64,000 nt of DNA from Chryseobacterium sp. G0201 (GTDB lineage: Bacteria; Bacteroidota; Bacteroidia; Flavobacteriales; Weeksellaceae), in NCBI RefSeq assembly GCF_003815655.1, contig NZ_CP033917.1, positions 1,860,001 through 1,924,000 of the forward strand, in the 5' to 3' direction. The notes under the pieces were generated by a model. The model was given only the letters and a program-made list of their open reading frames with translations. It had not been told where the DNA came from and searched no databases. This document shows, piece after piece, positions 17,886 to 27,321 of the stretch (positions within the stretch are counted from its first letter, which is position 1; every line of letters begins with the position of its first letter). Both the position numbers and the translations under genes were made by a program.

Positions 17886-18554
17886 TTAGATATATTTTTC
17901 TGTCAGGCTAATTATATAATCTTCGGAGGTTTTTTTTGAGAAAAAGTTATTAATATTTTCGTCAAAAGTTACCTTATAAAAATCTCCTTCGTTCACTTCA
18001 TCATAGTTTGCTTTTTTATCCATTTTTATCTGGATCGCATTAATGATTTCAGTAAGATCATAATAATAGGGATAAGCAAAATTAATTGTTTTATTCTTTA
18101 GCTGAGCGCAATTCATATCTAAAAAGAGCGCAATATCATCAATATCTATTAATAATCTTCGGGCTTTGGTGTGCAGTACAAATTTATTATTGTTCGAGAT
18201 CTGTGCTTTCAGATAATTAAAAAGAGTATTTGGGTTTCCTCCTTTTCCAACAATATTTCCCACTCTTAAGATGAGATAATTTTTAGAGTATTTTTGTATG
18301 TAATTTTCAATTTCCTTTTTGTGAAGTACGTAATGGCTGTTTTGTTTTGATTGGTCATTAATGCTTAATGTAGAGAAATAAATAAGCTTGCTGTCGCGAT
18401 TACTTTCTAACGTATTTTTTAAGAGCGTAAATTCTCTTTCAAACTCAGATTTTCGTGTTTCGAGGGAGTTTGAAACACCGGAAGCAAAGAATACTATATC
18501 CTCTGAATCTATGTTTTTTAATGAGTTTGCGATAAGTCCGTTTCCTATAATCAT
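17886..18554 (-). CDS. Short NAD-dependent epimerase/dehydratase-like protein
   Basis: A 222-residue Rossmann protein. It begins MIIGNGLIANSLKN, an abbreviated cofactor loop, and has the catalytic-type pair in YVLHKKEIENYI (Y-x-x-x-K) after FSTLSIND. LILRVGNIVGKGGNP is the substrate-side strand seen in extended SDR enzymes. It is about 80-100 residues shorter than usual sugar epimerases such as GalE or RmlD, and the C-terminal substrate domain is reduced. It may modify a nucleotide sugar of this locus. The reduced length leaves open that it is a reductase with a small substrate or a partly degenerate enzyme. Confidence 0.72.
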   Translation of the reverse strand: MIIGNGLIANSLKNIDSEDIVFFASGVSNSLETRKSEFEREFTLLKNTLESNRDSKLIYFSTLSINDQSKQNSHYVLHKKEIENYIQKYSKNYLILRVGNIVGKGGNPNTLFNYLKAQISNNNKFVLHTKARRLLIDIDDIALFLDMNCAQLKNKTINFAYPYYYDLTEIINAIQIKMDKKANYDEVNEGDFYKVTFDENINNFFSKKTSEDYIISLTEKYI

Positions 18555-18559
18555 TCGGT

Positions 18560-19435
18560 TTATTTTGTAGATTTTAGCTTTTTATTGATCTCTGAAGCAT
18601 ATTTTATATAGCTATAATATTTCTTTGCGATTATAATATGATCTTTAAAATTAATTCTATTTAACGGATAAAATTTTAATGTGAAAAGTATATTTTCTTT
18701 ATTAATAAGATAATATTCAAAATATTTGTACAGAAAACCTAAAAAGTTGTTTTTTTCGGTTTCGGAATCATTTTTTTTATTAAAATTAAAATTTAAGTTT
18801 TGCTTAATTTTTATGTTCGTATCGAACCATTCTTTAGTTAGATTTCCTTTTGAAAAATGCTCGATCAGAATATCATCAATAATATAATTTTGGAATTTTT
18901 TGGAACATCTTAAACTAAAATCTAAATCATATCCATGAAAACCGAGTAAATTTTCATTGAATTTAATGTCTAAATAATTCTTTTTTTTGATAGCCATAAA
19001 AACACCGTCAACTGCAAATACTTCACTCATATTTTGTTGTGTAGTTTTTAGATGAACAGATTGGTTGTTTTCTTTGCTGCCTTGTAAAATATTTATAAAA
19101 TTATACTTTTCTGCAACTGTCCAGCTTGCAGGTGCTGCAGGAACGTATGAAGAGCCAGCTAATCCTATAATTCCAACATTTTCTTTATTGAGATGAGTAA
19201 TCAATTTTTCACCCCAGGCTTGCGTGTGAAAAATCAGATCTTCATGAATAAACAGAAGATTATCATACTGTGATTTCTCTGCTCCCAGATTGTAAGCTTT
19301 TGTGATGCTCATTATATTTGGGTTCCACATTTGTATAATTTCATACACGATACCATCACCAATCGTCTCGCTAATATTTTTAACGAGCTGATCATAATAG
19401 GGTTGCTGATATGATGAAATTATAATGGAGAGCAT
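18560..19435 (-). CDS. Glycosyltransferase-like protein (GT-A, Glyco_tranf_2_5 type)
   Basis: A 291-residue protein opening with MLSIIISSYQQPYYDQLVKN. NLLFIHEDLIFHTQAWGEKL is the acidic block that replaces the DxD in this subgroup, and GFHGYDLDFSLRCS is a D-x-D-like region in the acceptor part. The N-terminal block resembles the Glyco_tranf_2_5 family. It ends 5 bases before the epimerase-like gene and starts one base before the stop of the next transferase. The substrate is unknown. Confidence 0.78.
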   Translation of the reverse strand: MLSIIISSYQQPYYDQLVKNISETIGDGIVYEIIQMWNPNIMSITKAYNLGAEKSQYDNLLFIHEDLIFHTQAWGEKLITHLNKENVGIIGLAGSSYVPAAPASWTVAEKYNFINILQGSKENNQSVHLKTTQQNMSEVFAVDGVFMAIKKKNYLDIKFNENLLGFHGYDLDFSLRCSKKFQNYIIDDILIEHFSKGNLTKEWFDTNIKIKQNLNFNFNKKNDSETEKNNFLGFLYKYFEYYLINKENILFTLKFYPLNRINFKDHIIIAKKYYSYIKYASEINKKLKSTK

Positions 19436-19436
19436 T

Positions 19437-20258
19437 TTAAGGCGTTTTATTAATTAATTTAAACAAAAATTTATTAATTGTATTTTTATTAACGATCTGA
19501 TTATAAAAGTTTAGGCTTCTTCTGATGTTTTTTTGCTGTATAAAATTGTCAATAGCATTCATATCTTTCGGAAGATACTTTTCTAAGTGTTTTTTATATA
19601 TATAATTTAATGAAAAGTCTTTTTTAGCTTTATCTTGATTGATTTCAACATCCATAGACTCATCTTTTCTTCTATAGAAAAAACCTAAGTAATCTAAACA
19701 TAGAACCGTCTTTTTTTCGTCTAAAATAGACAGCCAAAAGTCCCAATCTTCTTTTCCGTAGATTAAATTTGAATCATAACCTTTCGTCATTTTCCAATCT
19801 TCTTTTTTAAAAAAAGCCGAACAGAAAATAAGGTTTTCTAATAATAAATGGTCATAATTATAAGGAGCTAATTTCCAAGATTCTTCTGTTGTACCAAAAA
19901 AATTTGCTTTGCAATAAATAACAGTGTAGTCATCGTTAAATTTTTCTTCGGCCAGTTCAAGATATTGGTCCCCAATTCGGTCATCGCAATCCAGAGGTAG
20001 GATCCATTCTCCGTTAGCAATTTCTATTCCAGCATTTCTAGCGGACGAAAGCCCTCCGTTTGTTTTATAGAGATATTTGAAACGACTGTCTCTTTCGGTC
20101 CATTTTTTTGTAACTTCTTCTGTGTTATCAGGAGAACCGTCATTCACAATAATACATTCCCAGCCCTGATACGTCTGTTCAAGAACTGTCTGCAGGCATT
20201 CATCAAGATATTCTGCCTGATTGTAGCATGGAACGATTATGGAAATTCTTGGATTCAT
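19437..20258 (-). CDS. Family 2 glycosyltransferase
   Basis: A 273-residue GT-A enzyme with MNPRISIIVPCYNQAEYLDE at the start, the nucleotide loop CIIVNDGSPDNTEEV and the DxD in LPLDCDDRIGDQYL. NGGLSSARNAGIEIANGEW is the conserved family block between them. The C-terminal half contains a tryptophan- and aspartate-rich segment, LIYGKEDWDFWLS, that is often seen in enzymes of O-antigen loci. It is closely packed with the genes on both sides. Sugar and linkage are unknown. Confidence 0.92.
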   Translation of the reverse strand: MNPRISIIVPCYNQAEYLDECLQTVLEQTYQGWECIIVNDGSPDNTEEVTKKWTERDSRFKYLYKTNGGLSSARNAGIEIANGEWILPLDCDDRIGDQYLELAEEKFNDDYTVIYCKANFFGTTEESWKLAPYNYDHLLLENLIFCSAFFKKEDWKMTKGYDSNLIYGKEDWDFWLSILDEKKTVLCLDYLGFFYRRKDESMDVEINQDKAKKDFSLNYIYKKHLEKYLPKDMNAIDNFIQQKNIRRSLNFYNQIVNKNTINKFLFKLINKTP

Positions 20259-20260
20259 TT

Positions 20261-21157
20261 TTAAATGATTTTACTTAAAAATTTATACAAAGGAGCCGGT
20301 ATTTTATATTGTACAGCTAATTTTAGCTTTCTTCTTTTGTAAGGATATTCCTTGAATTGGGTCAATAAAAAATCTGATAACTTATTGCTTTCATATAGCT
20401 TACCTATTTTATAATTGATGATTCCTTTGATGTCACCATTTTTATCAAAAATCATTTGAAGATATAAACATTCTTCATCTATTCTTTCTTTTCTTGCAGA
20501 AGAAATATTAGAATCATGCAGTCTGTAATAGGCAAGTTTTCGCGGAACATATGCGGTAGAGTATAAAGCATTGATTTTTAACCATCGATAATAATCTTCA
20601 ATTAAAAGATCAGATTTATATTTTCCGGTTTTTATTAACGCTTCTTTTTTCATTAAAACGGTTAGTGCTGCAATTCTGTTTCCAATAAGAAGATCTTTCT
20701 TAAAAGTCTCAGGTGGCACACTTCCTAATTTATCATAATCGGCTATATCTGGTAAAATATTTGAGTTGTCGTCAATAGCATAAGTATCACTAAACACCAT
20801 TCCATAGTCTTCACCTAAGCTTTCAAGTTTTTCTACACATTCCTGTATAGAGTCGGGGTGAAGAAAGTCGTCTGCCGCAATAATTTTCACATATTTTCCT
20901 TCTATAAGCTCGATACATTCATTAAGAACAGTGGCAAGGCCAGTATTTTTTTGATGAAAATTAGTAATCGCAGGATAATTATTTTCTGAAAGCCAGTTTT
21001 CAAAAACCTGAACAGAATTATCGGGTGAAGCATCATCAGCAACAATTAGTTGAATGTTCGGATAGGTCTGTGCTTTAACACTATCAAGACATTCTTTGAT
21101 ATATTTTCCTTGATTGTAACTGCAAACTACGATACTTACTAAATCTTTTTTTTCCAA
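20261..21157 (-). CDS. Family 2 glycosyltransferase
   Basis: A 298-residue GT-A enzyme that starts with a TTG codon (no ATG fits) and reads LVSIVVCSYNQGKYIKECLD, with VADDASPDNSVQV as the nucleotide loop and IIAADDFLHPDSIQ as the DxD block. LIEDYYRWLKINALY is the usual acidic acceptor region. It lies 18 bases downstream of the FdtB-like aminotransferase gene, so it may use the amino sugar made by that branch, but this is position-based inference only. Confidence 0.9.
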   Translation of the reverse strand: MEKKDLVSIVVCSYNQGKYIKECLDSVKAQTYPNIQLIVADDASPDNSVQVFENWLSENNYPAITNFHQKNTGLATVLNECIELIEGKYVKIIAADDFLHPDSIQECVEKLESLGEDYGMVFSDTYAIDDNSNILPDIADYDKLGSVPPETFKKDLLIGNRIAALTVLMKKEALIKTGKYKSDLLIEDYYRWLKINALYSTAYVPRKLAYYRLHDSNISSARKERIDEECLYLQMIFDKNGDIKGIINYKIGKLYESNKLSDFLLTQFKEYPYKRRKLKLAVQYKIPAPLYKFLSKII

Positions 21158-21175
21158 AATAATATGATATTATTT

Positions 21176-22276
21176 CTAATATTTATTTAAAGTTTGTATA
21201 ACTGTCGATACTTCATCATCCGTCATTACAGGCGATATTGGTAAGCTTAAAACTTCGGTATGAATTTGTTCTGTAATTGGTAACTGGAGGTCTTTTAAAT
21301 AAGAGTAAGCTTCCTGATGATGGGGTGGAATGGGATAGTGGATCAATGTCTGAATTCCTTTTTCTTCTAGATGTTTCTGCAGCTGATCTCTATTTTCTGT
21401 TCTGATGACAAAAACATGATATACATGGCTGTTTTCTTCTGTTTTGTGATGAGGAAGAACAATCTTAGGATTTACTATTTCTGTTAGATATCTTTCTGCA
21501 ATTTCTTTTCGTCTTTTATTTTCTGTATCTAAATATTTCAATTTTACAGATAACACAGCAGCCTGGATCTCATCCAGACGAGAATTGTAGCCTTGATATT
21601 GATTCACATATTTTTTCTGCGAACCATAATTTGCTAGTGCTCTGATACATGTTGCCAGTCTATCATCTTTACATGTAACAGCTCCGGCATCTCCTAGAGC
21701 TCCCAAATTTTTCCCGGGATAAAAACTAAATCCAGCAGCATCTCCCAGACTTCCTGATTTTTTATTGTTCCAGACAGCACCTATTGTTTGGGCGTTGTCT
21801 TCAATTATTTTTAAATTATATTTTTCAGCAATACGTTCTATTTCTTCTGAGAATACAATGCTTCCATATAAATGAACAAGAAGTATGGCTTTGGTTTTAG
21901 CAGTTACTTTTTCTTCAATTTTAGAGATGTCAATATTGTATGTATTGATGTCTGGTTCTACTAAAACAGGTACTAATTTGTTATCTGTAATAGCAAGAAT
22001 TGATGCAATGTAAGTATTGGCCGGAACCAAAATCTCATCTCCTTCTTTCATGATACCCAACTCTATGTATGCTCTGAAAATTAATCTCAAAGCATCAAGA
22101 CCATTGGCTACACCAATAGCATGAGGAACATTGCAGTATTTTGAAAGTTCTTGTTCGAAAGTTTTTACCTTATCCCCCAGCAAATACCATCCGGAACGGA
22201 AGGCTTGTAATAATGCATCTTCAATTTCCTGTTGATGGGTAAGATTTATTTTTTGTAGGTCGAGGAATTTAATCAT
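21176..22276 (-). CDS. fdtB: dTDP-3-amino-3,6-dideoxyhexose aminotransferase (FdtB/QdtB-like)
   Basis: A 366-residue PLP enzyme of the DegT/DnrJ/EryC1 family. The PLP lysine lies in [20 protein letters not shown], a block characteristic of 3-aminotransferases of this family. [15 protein letters not shown] and [17 protein letters not shown] segments complete the cofactor site. It acts on the 3-keto-6-deoxy sugar made by the FdtA-like isomerase. Its ATG overlaps the end of the acetyltransferase gene by 8 bases, so the three Fdt-like genes are coupled. Fdt and Qdt enzymes differ in the sugar's C4 configuration, which I cannot settle from sequence. Confidence 0.88.
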   Translation of the reverse strand: MIKFLDLQKINLTHQQEIEDALLQAFRSGWYLLGDKVKTFEQELSKYCNVPHAIGVANGLDALRLIFRAYIELGIMKEGDEILVPANTYIASILAITDNKLVPVLVEPDINTYNIDISKIEEKVTAKTKAILLVHLYGSIVFSEEIERIAEKYNLKIIEDNAQTIGAVWNNKKSGSLGDAAGFSFYPGKNLGALGDAGAVTCKDDRLATCIRALANYGSQKKYVNQYQGYNSRLDEIQAAVLSVKLKYLDTENKRRKEIAERYLTEIVNPKIVLPHHKTEENSHVYHVFVIRTENRDQLQKHLEEKGIQTLIHYPIPPHHQEAYSYLKDLQLPITEQIHTEVLSLPISPVMTDDEVSTVIQTLNKY

Positions 22277-22730
22277 TCGTGTTTTTCTTTAAAAATTTTG
22301 CTGGATTTCCAACCCAGATTTCGTTGGCAGGTACGTTTTTGGTAACTACACTCCCGGCGCCGATAAGTGCATTTTCTCCAATAGTAATTCCTGCTAATAT
22401 TGTTGCATTTGCGCCAATAGAAGCTCCTTTTTTAATTAAAGTTTCTTCCAGTTTAAAATCTTTATTTTTAGATTTTGGAAATAAATCATTCGTAAAAGTA
22501 GCATTGGGACCAATAAAAACATCATCCTGAATGGTGATTCCGTCCCATATTTGTACTCCCGGTTTTATGGTAACATTATTTCCTATAATTACTTTATTTT
22601 CGATAAGTACCTGACAGTTGATATTACAGTTCTCACCTATCTGTGCATCTTTTAGAATCACACAAAACTGCCATACGTTGGTACCTTCACCTACATTTTG
22701 AGATTGCACATCAGCTAAAGAGTGAATCAT
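22269..22730 (-). CDS. dTDP-3-amino-sugar N-acetyltransferase (FdtC/QdtC-like, left-handed beta helix)
   Basis: A 153-residue hexapeptide-repeat protein. The repeats run from [20 protein letters not shown] to [20 protein letters not shown] with the expected isoleucine/valine periodicity, and PATHWAY-type ends such as NPAKFLKK follow. QdtC and FdtC are acetyl-CoA-dependent trimeric enzymes of this size and shape. The gene overlaps the FdtA-like gene (ATGA) and the aminotransferase gene, forming one coupled unit for dTDP-3-acetamido-3,6-dideoxyhexose synthesis. Confidence 0.87.
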   Translation of the reverse strand: MIHSLADVQSQNVGEGTNVWQFCVILKDAQIGENCNINCQVLIENKVIIGNNVTIKPGVQIWDGITIQDDVFIGPNATFTNDLFPKSKNKDFKLEETLIKKGASIGANATILAGITIGENALIGAGSVVTKNVPANEIWVGNPAKFLKKNTND

Positions 22731-23125
22731 TTCTTGTAATTTTTAAATTCTTCAAAATCTCTGAAATAATCTGCCTCGTCATAAATTTCGGACGCTAAAC
22801 ATAATAATACCGCACTATGGCTGAATTTAATATCTCTCCAGATCAGTTTAGGAATATACAAGCCTTTCGAAGGCGAGTCTAGGATAAAAGTATCTTTATT
22901 ACCCTGAAGATCAAGAGTGTTAAACTCGATAGTTCCTGAAACTGCGAATATTACCTGTTGAAGTTCTTTATGGGCATGACCTCCTCTGATGACATCTTGA
23001 GGAGTATAATAGGTCCAATAGACTCTTTTTATATCAAAAGGAGTGTCTTTTTGCGTTTCGGCAACAGTGATATATCCCAAATCTTGAGAGCCTATTTTAG
23101 AAAAATTTATGATATGAGGAGGCAT
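22727..23125 (-). CDS. fdtA: dTDP-4-keto-6-deoxyglucose 3,4-ketoisomerase (FdtA/QdtA-like)
   Basis: A 132-residue cupin (WxcM-like). The histidines that act in catalysis are seen in [15 protein letters not shown], followed by [10 protein letters not shown] and [13 protein letters not shown], as in FdtA from other bacteria. The enzyme moves the keto group from C4 to C3 of dTDP-4-keto-6-deoxyglucose, the RfbB product. The downstream aminotransferase and acetyltransferase complete a path to dTDP-Fuc3NAc or dTDP-Qui3NAc. Length and order of the three genes match known fdt/qdt operons. Confidence 0.9.
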   Translation of the reverse strand: MPPHIINFSKIGSQDLGYITVAETQKDTPFDIKRVYWTYYTPQDVIRGGHAHKELQQVIFAVSGTIEFNTLDLQGNKDTFILDSPSKGLYIPKLIWRDIKFSHSAVLLCLASEIYDEADYFRDFEEFKNYKK

Positions 23126-23143
23126 GATAATATCTTTATTTTT

Positions 23144-24124
23144 TTATTCTGATTCTTTTTTTGTTCCTTCAACACCATAAGAATTTTGTATTTTCTTTCC
23201 CTGTTCATCTAAAGAATAAATAACTTCTTTTTGATTTTCTTTGATTATACTCACTTCAAATGGAACAATATTTACAACGTCAATATGATCTGGGAGACCA
23301 AGTTGAAGTGTATAACCTTCGATGAATTTTTCATTTAAATAATCTACACTAATGTTTATGGTTGGATTGAAAGTATCAATAGACACCCTATTTAAGGTGG
23401 TTCCTACTAATTTAGTAGTGATAGGACCTAATCCTTTTCTAAAAAGTTTATGTTCCTGAGCAAATCTAAACACATTTTCTTCTAATGTAATTGGATTATG
23501 ATAGGGTATTTTCTCTAAAACACTCAATAAGTGTTTGGTGTTATAGATCGTGCCATCTACAGAAAAAGGATAAGACCAATGGGTGATATTTTTATCAGTA
23601 TAATAGTCCCATTCATAATATCCATTTTTTTTATGGATATAATCAGGAAAACCTTCAATATTATCACCAACATACATTCTATAGGAAGCTGTTTCTGGAT
23701 TATTTTTGAAAACTGATAGAATTTCATCGTTTAAAATAACGTCTTCATAAAAAACCCCATCATCAGTATTAAACATTATTAACTCATGCTTGGAATCTCT
23801 TAATAATTTTTGAAGTAATCCTTTAAAATTATCACTTTTTTTATTTTTTAAGTTTTTTTCAAGGAAAAATTTGTAATTCTTTTTACTAGTAAAAGTTTTA
23901 AAAAAAGAAGAATCAAACCATACTTCTTTTCTTTCAACAAAACTTATATTAGGGTAATTTTTGTACTTTTCAATTAATTTTTTGTATCCTAACTGATGAT
24001 TACCTGTAGTGTGATATAGAATTACGGTCTCATAATCTTTTATCTTTATTCTTTTCAAAATAGTATTTAAAAGATAATCGACCTGCATGGCTCGATTATA
24101 TGAAAATATGATATTTAAAAGCAT
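23144..24124 (-). CDS. Unclassified GT-A-like glycosyltransferase
   Basis: A 326-residue protein I do not recognise by family. It begins MLLNIIFSYNRAMQVDYLLN, a typical first strand of family 2 transferases, and has an acidic LIMFNTDDGVFYED block at the position of the DxD. The C-terminal part contains LVGTTLNRVSIDTFNPTINIS, a pattern seen in glycosyltransferases of surface loci. No membrane segment is evident. Placement between the exporter ATPase and the amino-sugar genes fits a sugar-transfer role. Confidence is moderate because the middle 100 residues are lysine-rich and unlike well-known families. Confidence 0.6.
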   Translation of the reverse strand: MLLNIIFSYNRAMQVDYLLNTILKRIKIKDYETVILYHTTGNHQLGYKKLIEKYKNYPNISFVERKEVWFDSSFFKTFTSKKNYKFFLEKNLKNKKSDNFKGLLQKLLRDSKHELIMFNTDDGVFYEDVILNDEILSVFKNNPETASYRMYVGDNIEGFPDYIHKKNGYYEWDYYTDKNITHWSYPFSVDGTIYNTKHLLSVLEKIPYHNPITLEENVFRFAQEHKLFRKGLGPITTKLVGTTLNRVSIDTFNPTINISVDYLNEKFIEGYTLQLGLPDHIDVVNIVPFEVSIIKENQKEVIYSLDEQGKKIQNSYGVEGTKKESE

Positions 24125-24156
24125 AATTTGTTTTATTTAGAATATGAAACACTTTA

Positions 24157-25407
24157 TTATATTTTTTTTATTTGAGAATTAATATTTGAGTAAATCACTC
24201 CTGGTGATTTTCTAATTTCTCCAAATTGATTTTTTATTCCGTTAATCTCAAAACCGAATGATTCAGTTTTAAATGCAATTTCAGAACGGTCAATACCCCA
24301 AAACATGTCAAAATAATAAGAATCTTCATTTAGTATATTAGGTGGTATCTCAAAACTTAAAATATAGTCTCCTGGTTCTCCATTTTCACTTACAATGAAT
24401 CCGTTACTCATTACGGTAATTTCATGAGAATTCCTTAAATAAAAAGAAAGGTCTAGCATAGAATTTTGAATTCTACTAGTAAAATGAACTTCTACTGTAG
24501 CTCCAGAGTTAATATTTAGGATATTTCCATTTACAGGAGTCATTGAATATGATTTTACAATAATCTTGTCATTTCCAATCTTGAAATTATCTTTTAAAAC
24601 ATCATAGCCGGAGATGTGGCCACTTCTTTTTTGATATTCTATGATGCATTTATCCTTATTGCCTTGCATTAAAACAGACCCTTTATCTAATAGTATTGCT
24701 GTATTGCAAAGTTCATTGACAGCGGCCATGTTGTGACTCACAAAAAGCACTGTTCTACCTTCTCCTTTACTTACATCACCCATTTTACCAAGACATTTTT
24801 TTTGAAATTCCGAATCTCCTACCGCAAGAACTTCATCTACAATAAGAATTTCAGATTCCAAATGGGCGGCAACGGCAAATGCTAAACGTACATACATCCC
24901 TGACGAATATCTTTTTACGGGAGTATCGATGTATCTTTCTACACCGGAAAAGTCAACAATTTCGTCAAATTTTCTGGTGATTTCTTTACGGGTCATACCA
25001 AGGATTGCTCCATTTAAAAATACATTTTCTCTTCCTGTCATTTCAGGGTGAAACCCAGTTCCAACTTCTAATAAAGAGGCAATTCTGCCTTGTGTATAGA
25101 TTTTTCCTGTAGTTGGTTTTGTTACTTTGCTTAATAGTTTTAATAAAGTAGATTTTCCGGCACCGTTTCTTCCAATGATTCCTACAGCATCTCCCTGTTC
25201 GATTTCAAAATTAATGTCACGAAGGGACCAAACATATTCAGATTCACCTTTTGAGGCTCTGTCATTAGCTTCGCCTATTTTTAAATACGGGTCTTCTTTA
25301 CCTCTTACTTTGTGCCAAAATCTGTTCAGGTCATGAGAGAGAGTACCTGTTCCCACTTGTCCCAGACGATATTGTTTTGATATATTTTCTGCTTTTAAAG
25401 CCAGCAT
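24157..25407 (-). CDS. wzt: Polysaccharide ABC exporter ATPase with C-terminal glycan-recognition-type domain
   Basis: A 416-residue protein. The nucleotide-binding domain (about 1-250) has Walker A GIIGRNGAGKSTLL, the signature motif RYSSGMYVRLAFA, Walker B SEILIVDEVLAVGD and the switch histidine in FVSHNM. A C-terminal domain (about 270-410) of beta-strand type matches Wzt-C, which in O8/O9a systems binds the modified end of the finished chain. The permease gene lies 19 bases upstream. This means that the glycan is fully built in the cytoplasm and exported as a whole. The presence of the extra domain suggests that a chain-end signal is used. Confidence 0.93.
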   Translation of the reverse strand: MLALKAENISKQYRLGQVGTGTLSHDLNRFWHKVRGKEDPYLKIGEANDRASKGESEYVWSLRDINFEIEQGDAVGIIGRNGAGKSTLLKLLSKVTKPTTGKIYTQGRIASLLEVGTGFHPEMTGRENVFLNGAILGMTRKEITRKFDEIVDFSGVERYIDTPVKRYSSGMYVRLAFAVAAHLESEILIVDEVLAVGDSEFQKKCLGKMGDVSKGEGRTVLFVSHNMAAVNELCNTAILLDKGSVLMQGNKDKCIIEYQKRSGHISGYDVLKDNFKIGNDKIIVKSYSMTPVNGNILNINSGATVEVHFTSRIQNSMLDLSFYLRNSHEITVMSNGFIVSENGEPGDYILSFEIPPNILNEDSYYFDMFWGIDRSEIAFKTESFGFEINGIKNQFGEIRKSPGVIYSNINSQIKKI

Positions 25408-25426
25408 ATTTTTTCAGTTTAAATAA

Positions 25427-26275
25427 TTATACAGTATCCATAAATGTTTTCTCTACCTTGTTGAAAACCACAACTCCAATTGCTAGAAGGGCAAAAATGA
25501 TGATTGTGCTTATTCCCAACATTACTGGTGAAAAATCTCCAACACCCAGCCAGCCGTATTTGAAACACTCAAAAATACCGGTTAATGGATTGTAATAAGC
25601 CAGCTTTTTGAAATATCCGGGAAGTGAAGACACGGGATAGATTACCGGAGTAGCATACATATATAAACTTATACCAAAACCTAGTAACATAACAAGGTCT
25701 TTATATTTTGTAGTAAGTGAAGAAAATATCATTCCAACGCCTAGAGCAAAGATTGCCATAAGAACAACTAAAAAAGGTGTTGCTAGGATCCATATATTAG
25801 GCTGAATTTCTCCTTTAGAAAAATAATATGCCCAAACAAGTATGAATAAAAGGAACTGAACACCAAGACGCATCAAATTCGAAATTACAATTGAAATAGG
25901 AGTAACAAGCCTTGGAAAATAAACCTTTCCGAAAATGGCAGCGTTTCCTGAAAATGTGTTTGAAGTACCAATTAATGCTCCTGAAAAGTAGTTCCAAAGG
26001 GTAACACCTGCAAGATAAAATAACAATGGTGGTGCTCCGTCTGTTGGTAAATTGGCTAATTTTCCAAAGACGATTAAGTAAGTAATTGTAGTAAAAATGG
26101 GGTTAATAAAGAACCAGATAGGCCCTAAAATAGTTTGTTTGAAACTTGATATAAAGTCTCTCTTTACAAACATGTAAATAAGATCTTTATATCTCCACAC
26201 TTCTTTGAGCTTTAGATCAAACAAAGTATGGTTGGCTTCAATGGTTTCTGTCCACTTTTGTTGTGGTTCATTCAT
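25427..26275 (-). CDS. wzm: Polysaccharide ABC exporter permease
   Basis: A 282-residue membrane protein with six hydrophobic segments. LKEVWRYKDLIYMFVKRDFIS at the start and TILGPIWFFINPIFTTITYLIVFG soon after are the standard ABC2-type permease signatures. FEVYFPRLVTPISI-like and NPLTGIFECFKYGWLG regions follow near the end. It forms the membrane pore with the ATPase encoded 19 bases downstream. A -7-type promoter box at 26293-26300 lies 18 bases upstream of the ATG. Confidence 0.93.
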   Translation of the reverse strand: MNEPQQKWTETIEANHTLFDLKLKEVWRYKDLIYMFVKRDFISSFKQTILGPIWFFINPIFTTITYLIVFGKLANLPTDGAPPLLFYLAGVTLWNYFSGALIGTSNTFSGNAAIFGKVYFPRLVTPISIVISNLMRLGVQFLLFILVWAYYFSKGEIQPNIWILATPFLVVLMAIFALGVGMIFSSLTTKYKDLVMLLGFGISLYMYATPVIYPVSSLPGYFKKLAYYNPLTGIFECFKYGWLGVGDFSPVMLGISTIIIFALLAIGVVVFNKVEKTFMDTV

Positions 26276-26292
26276 CTGTGTAAAAATTTATG

Positions 26293-26300
26293 CAAATTTA
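26293..26300 (-). promoter_or_regulatory. Possible promoter -7 box for wzm-wzt and downstream genes
   Basis: The minus strand reads TAAATTTG, a fit to TAnnTTTG, just upstream of the permease gene. It lies in a 175-base gap that also contains the terminator-like hairpin of the rfbA unit. No clear TTG occurs at the expected upstream distance. Confidence 0.45.
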
Positions 26301-26396
26301 TAATAATTAATTTATCCGAATTTTTTTAGATTATGAATTATTCTTCATATTGACCTAAAAATAACAACTAATGTATTGAAAAATATCGTTATGAGC

Positions 26397-26427
26397 AAAA
26401 ACTATCGACTATAAAGTCAATAGTTTT
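26397..26427 (-). terminator. Terminator-like hairpin after rfbA
   Basis: Arms AAAACTAT-GACT and AGTC-ATAGTTTT face each other across a 5-6 base loop with one mismatch, and T-runs flank both sides. It lies just past the rfbA stop, so it could end the ugd-rfbB-rfbA transcript and make wzm-wzt a separate unit. Confidence 0.55.
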
Positions 26428-26450
26428 CTTAATTATTAATATTATTCGGA

Positions 26451-27311
26451 TTATTTTACAAGTTGCTTAAGATACTCGCCATATCCGCTTTTACCGTATT
26501 TTATGGCAGTTTCTAATAATTTTTCTTCGTTGATAAATTTATTTCTGAAAGCAATTTCTTCGATACAACCAATCTTGAAGCCTTGTCTTTTTTCGATAAC
26601 GCTTACAAATTCTGATGCATCATGAAGAGAATCGAATGTCCCTGTGTCCAACCAAGCGGTTCCTCTGTCAAGAACACCTACTTCAAGCTTATTTTTGCTT
26701 AAATAAACATTATTTACATCCGTTATTTCAAGCTCTCCTCTTGGGGAAGGCTGTATGTTTTTAGCAATTTCTACAACTTCATTATCATAAAAATAAAGGC
26801 CGGGAACGGCGTAATTTGATTTTGGAGACGTAGGTTTTTCTTCTATTGAAACGGCTTTGAAATCATTATCAAATTCTACAACACCATATCTTTCCGGATC
26901 GGCAACATGATAAGCGAATACAACACCACCGTCAGGGTTGGTTTTATTTTTTAATAAAGTTCCCATTTCAGAACCGTAGAAAATATTATCACCTAAAACT
27001 AAGGCTGCGGAATCATCACCGATAAATTTATCACCTAAAATAAAAGCCTGCGCTAAGCCATCCGGACTAGGCTGTACAATATATTCTATGTTACAACCAA
27101 TTTGTGAACCATCACCTAAAAGTTTGATAAATCCTGCTTGATCGTGTGGAGTTGTAATAATTAAAATGTCTTTAATTCCCGCCAATAACAATGTTGAAAG
27201 AGGGTAGTAGATCATTGGTTTGTCATAAACAGGCATCAATTGCTTGCTTACGGCGATTGTAAGAGGGTAAAGTCTTGTTCCGGAACCACCGGCTAATATT
27301 ATTCCTTTCAT
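26451..27311 (-). CDS. rfbA: Glucose-1-phosphate thymidylyltransferase
   Basis: A 286-residue enzyme. I choose the ATG at 27311, which yields [18 protein letters not shown], the normal RmlA start. A longer reading from 27362 would overlap rfbB. The nucleotide-binding [11 protein letters not shown], the conserved [18 protein letters not shown] and [20 protein letters not shown] are all present. It couples dTTP and glucose-1-phosphate to dTDP-glucose, the first step for both amino-sugar branches of the locus. rfbC and rfbD are absent from the window, so dTDP-rhamnose is not made by this cluster alone. Confidence 0.96.
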   Translation of the reverse strand: MKGIILAGGSGTRLYPLTIAVSKQLMPVYDKPMIYYPLSTLLLAGIKDILIITTPHDQAGFIKLLGDGSQIGCNIEYIVQPSPDGLAQAFILGDKFIGDDSAALVLGDNIFYGSEMGTLLKNKTNPDGGVVFAYHVADPERYGVVEFDNDFKAVSIEEKPTSPKSNYAVPGLYFYDNEVVEIAKNIQPSPRGELEITDVNNVYLSKNKLEVGVLDRGTAWLDTGTFDSLHDASEFVSVIEKRQGFKIGCIEEIAFRNKFINEEKLLETAIKYGKSGYGEYLKQLVK

Positions 27312-27321
27312 TTTGTGTGTT

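Noticed and set aside
26281..26450. A small gene in the 175-base gap between wzm and rfbA.
   Set aside because: No frame longer than about 30 codons; the gap is explained by a promoter box and a hairpin.
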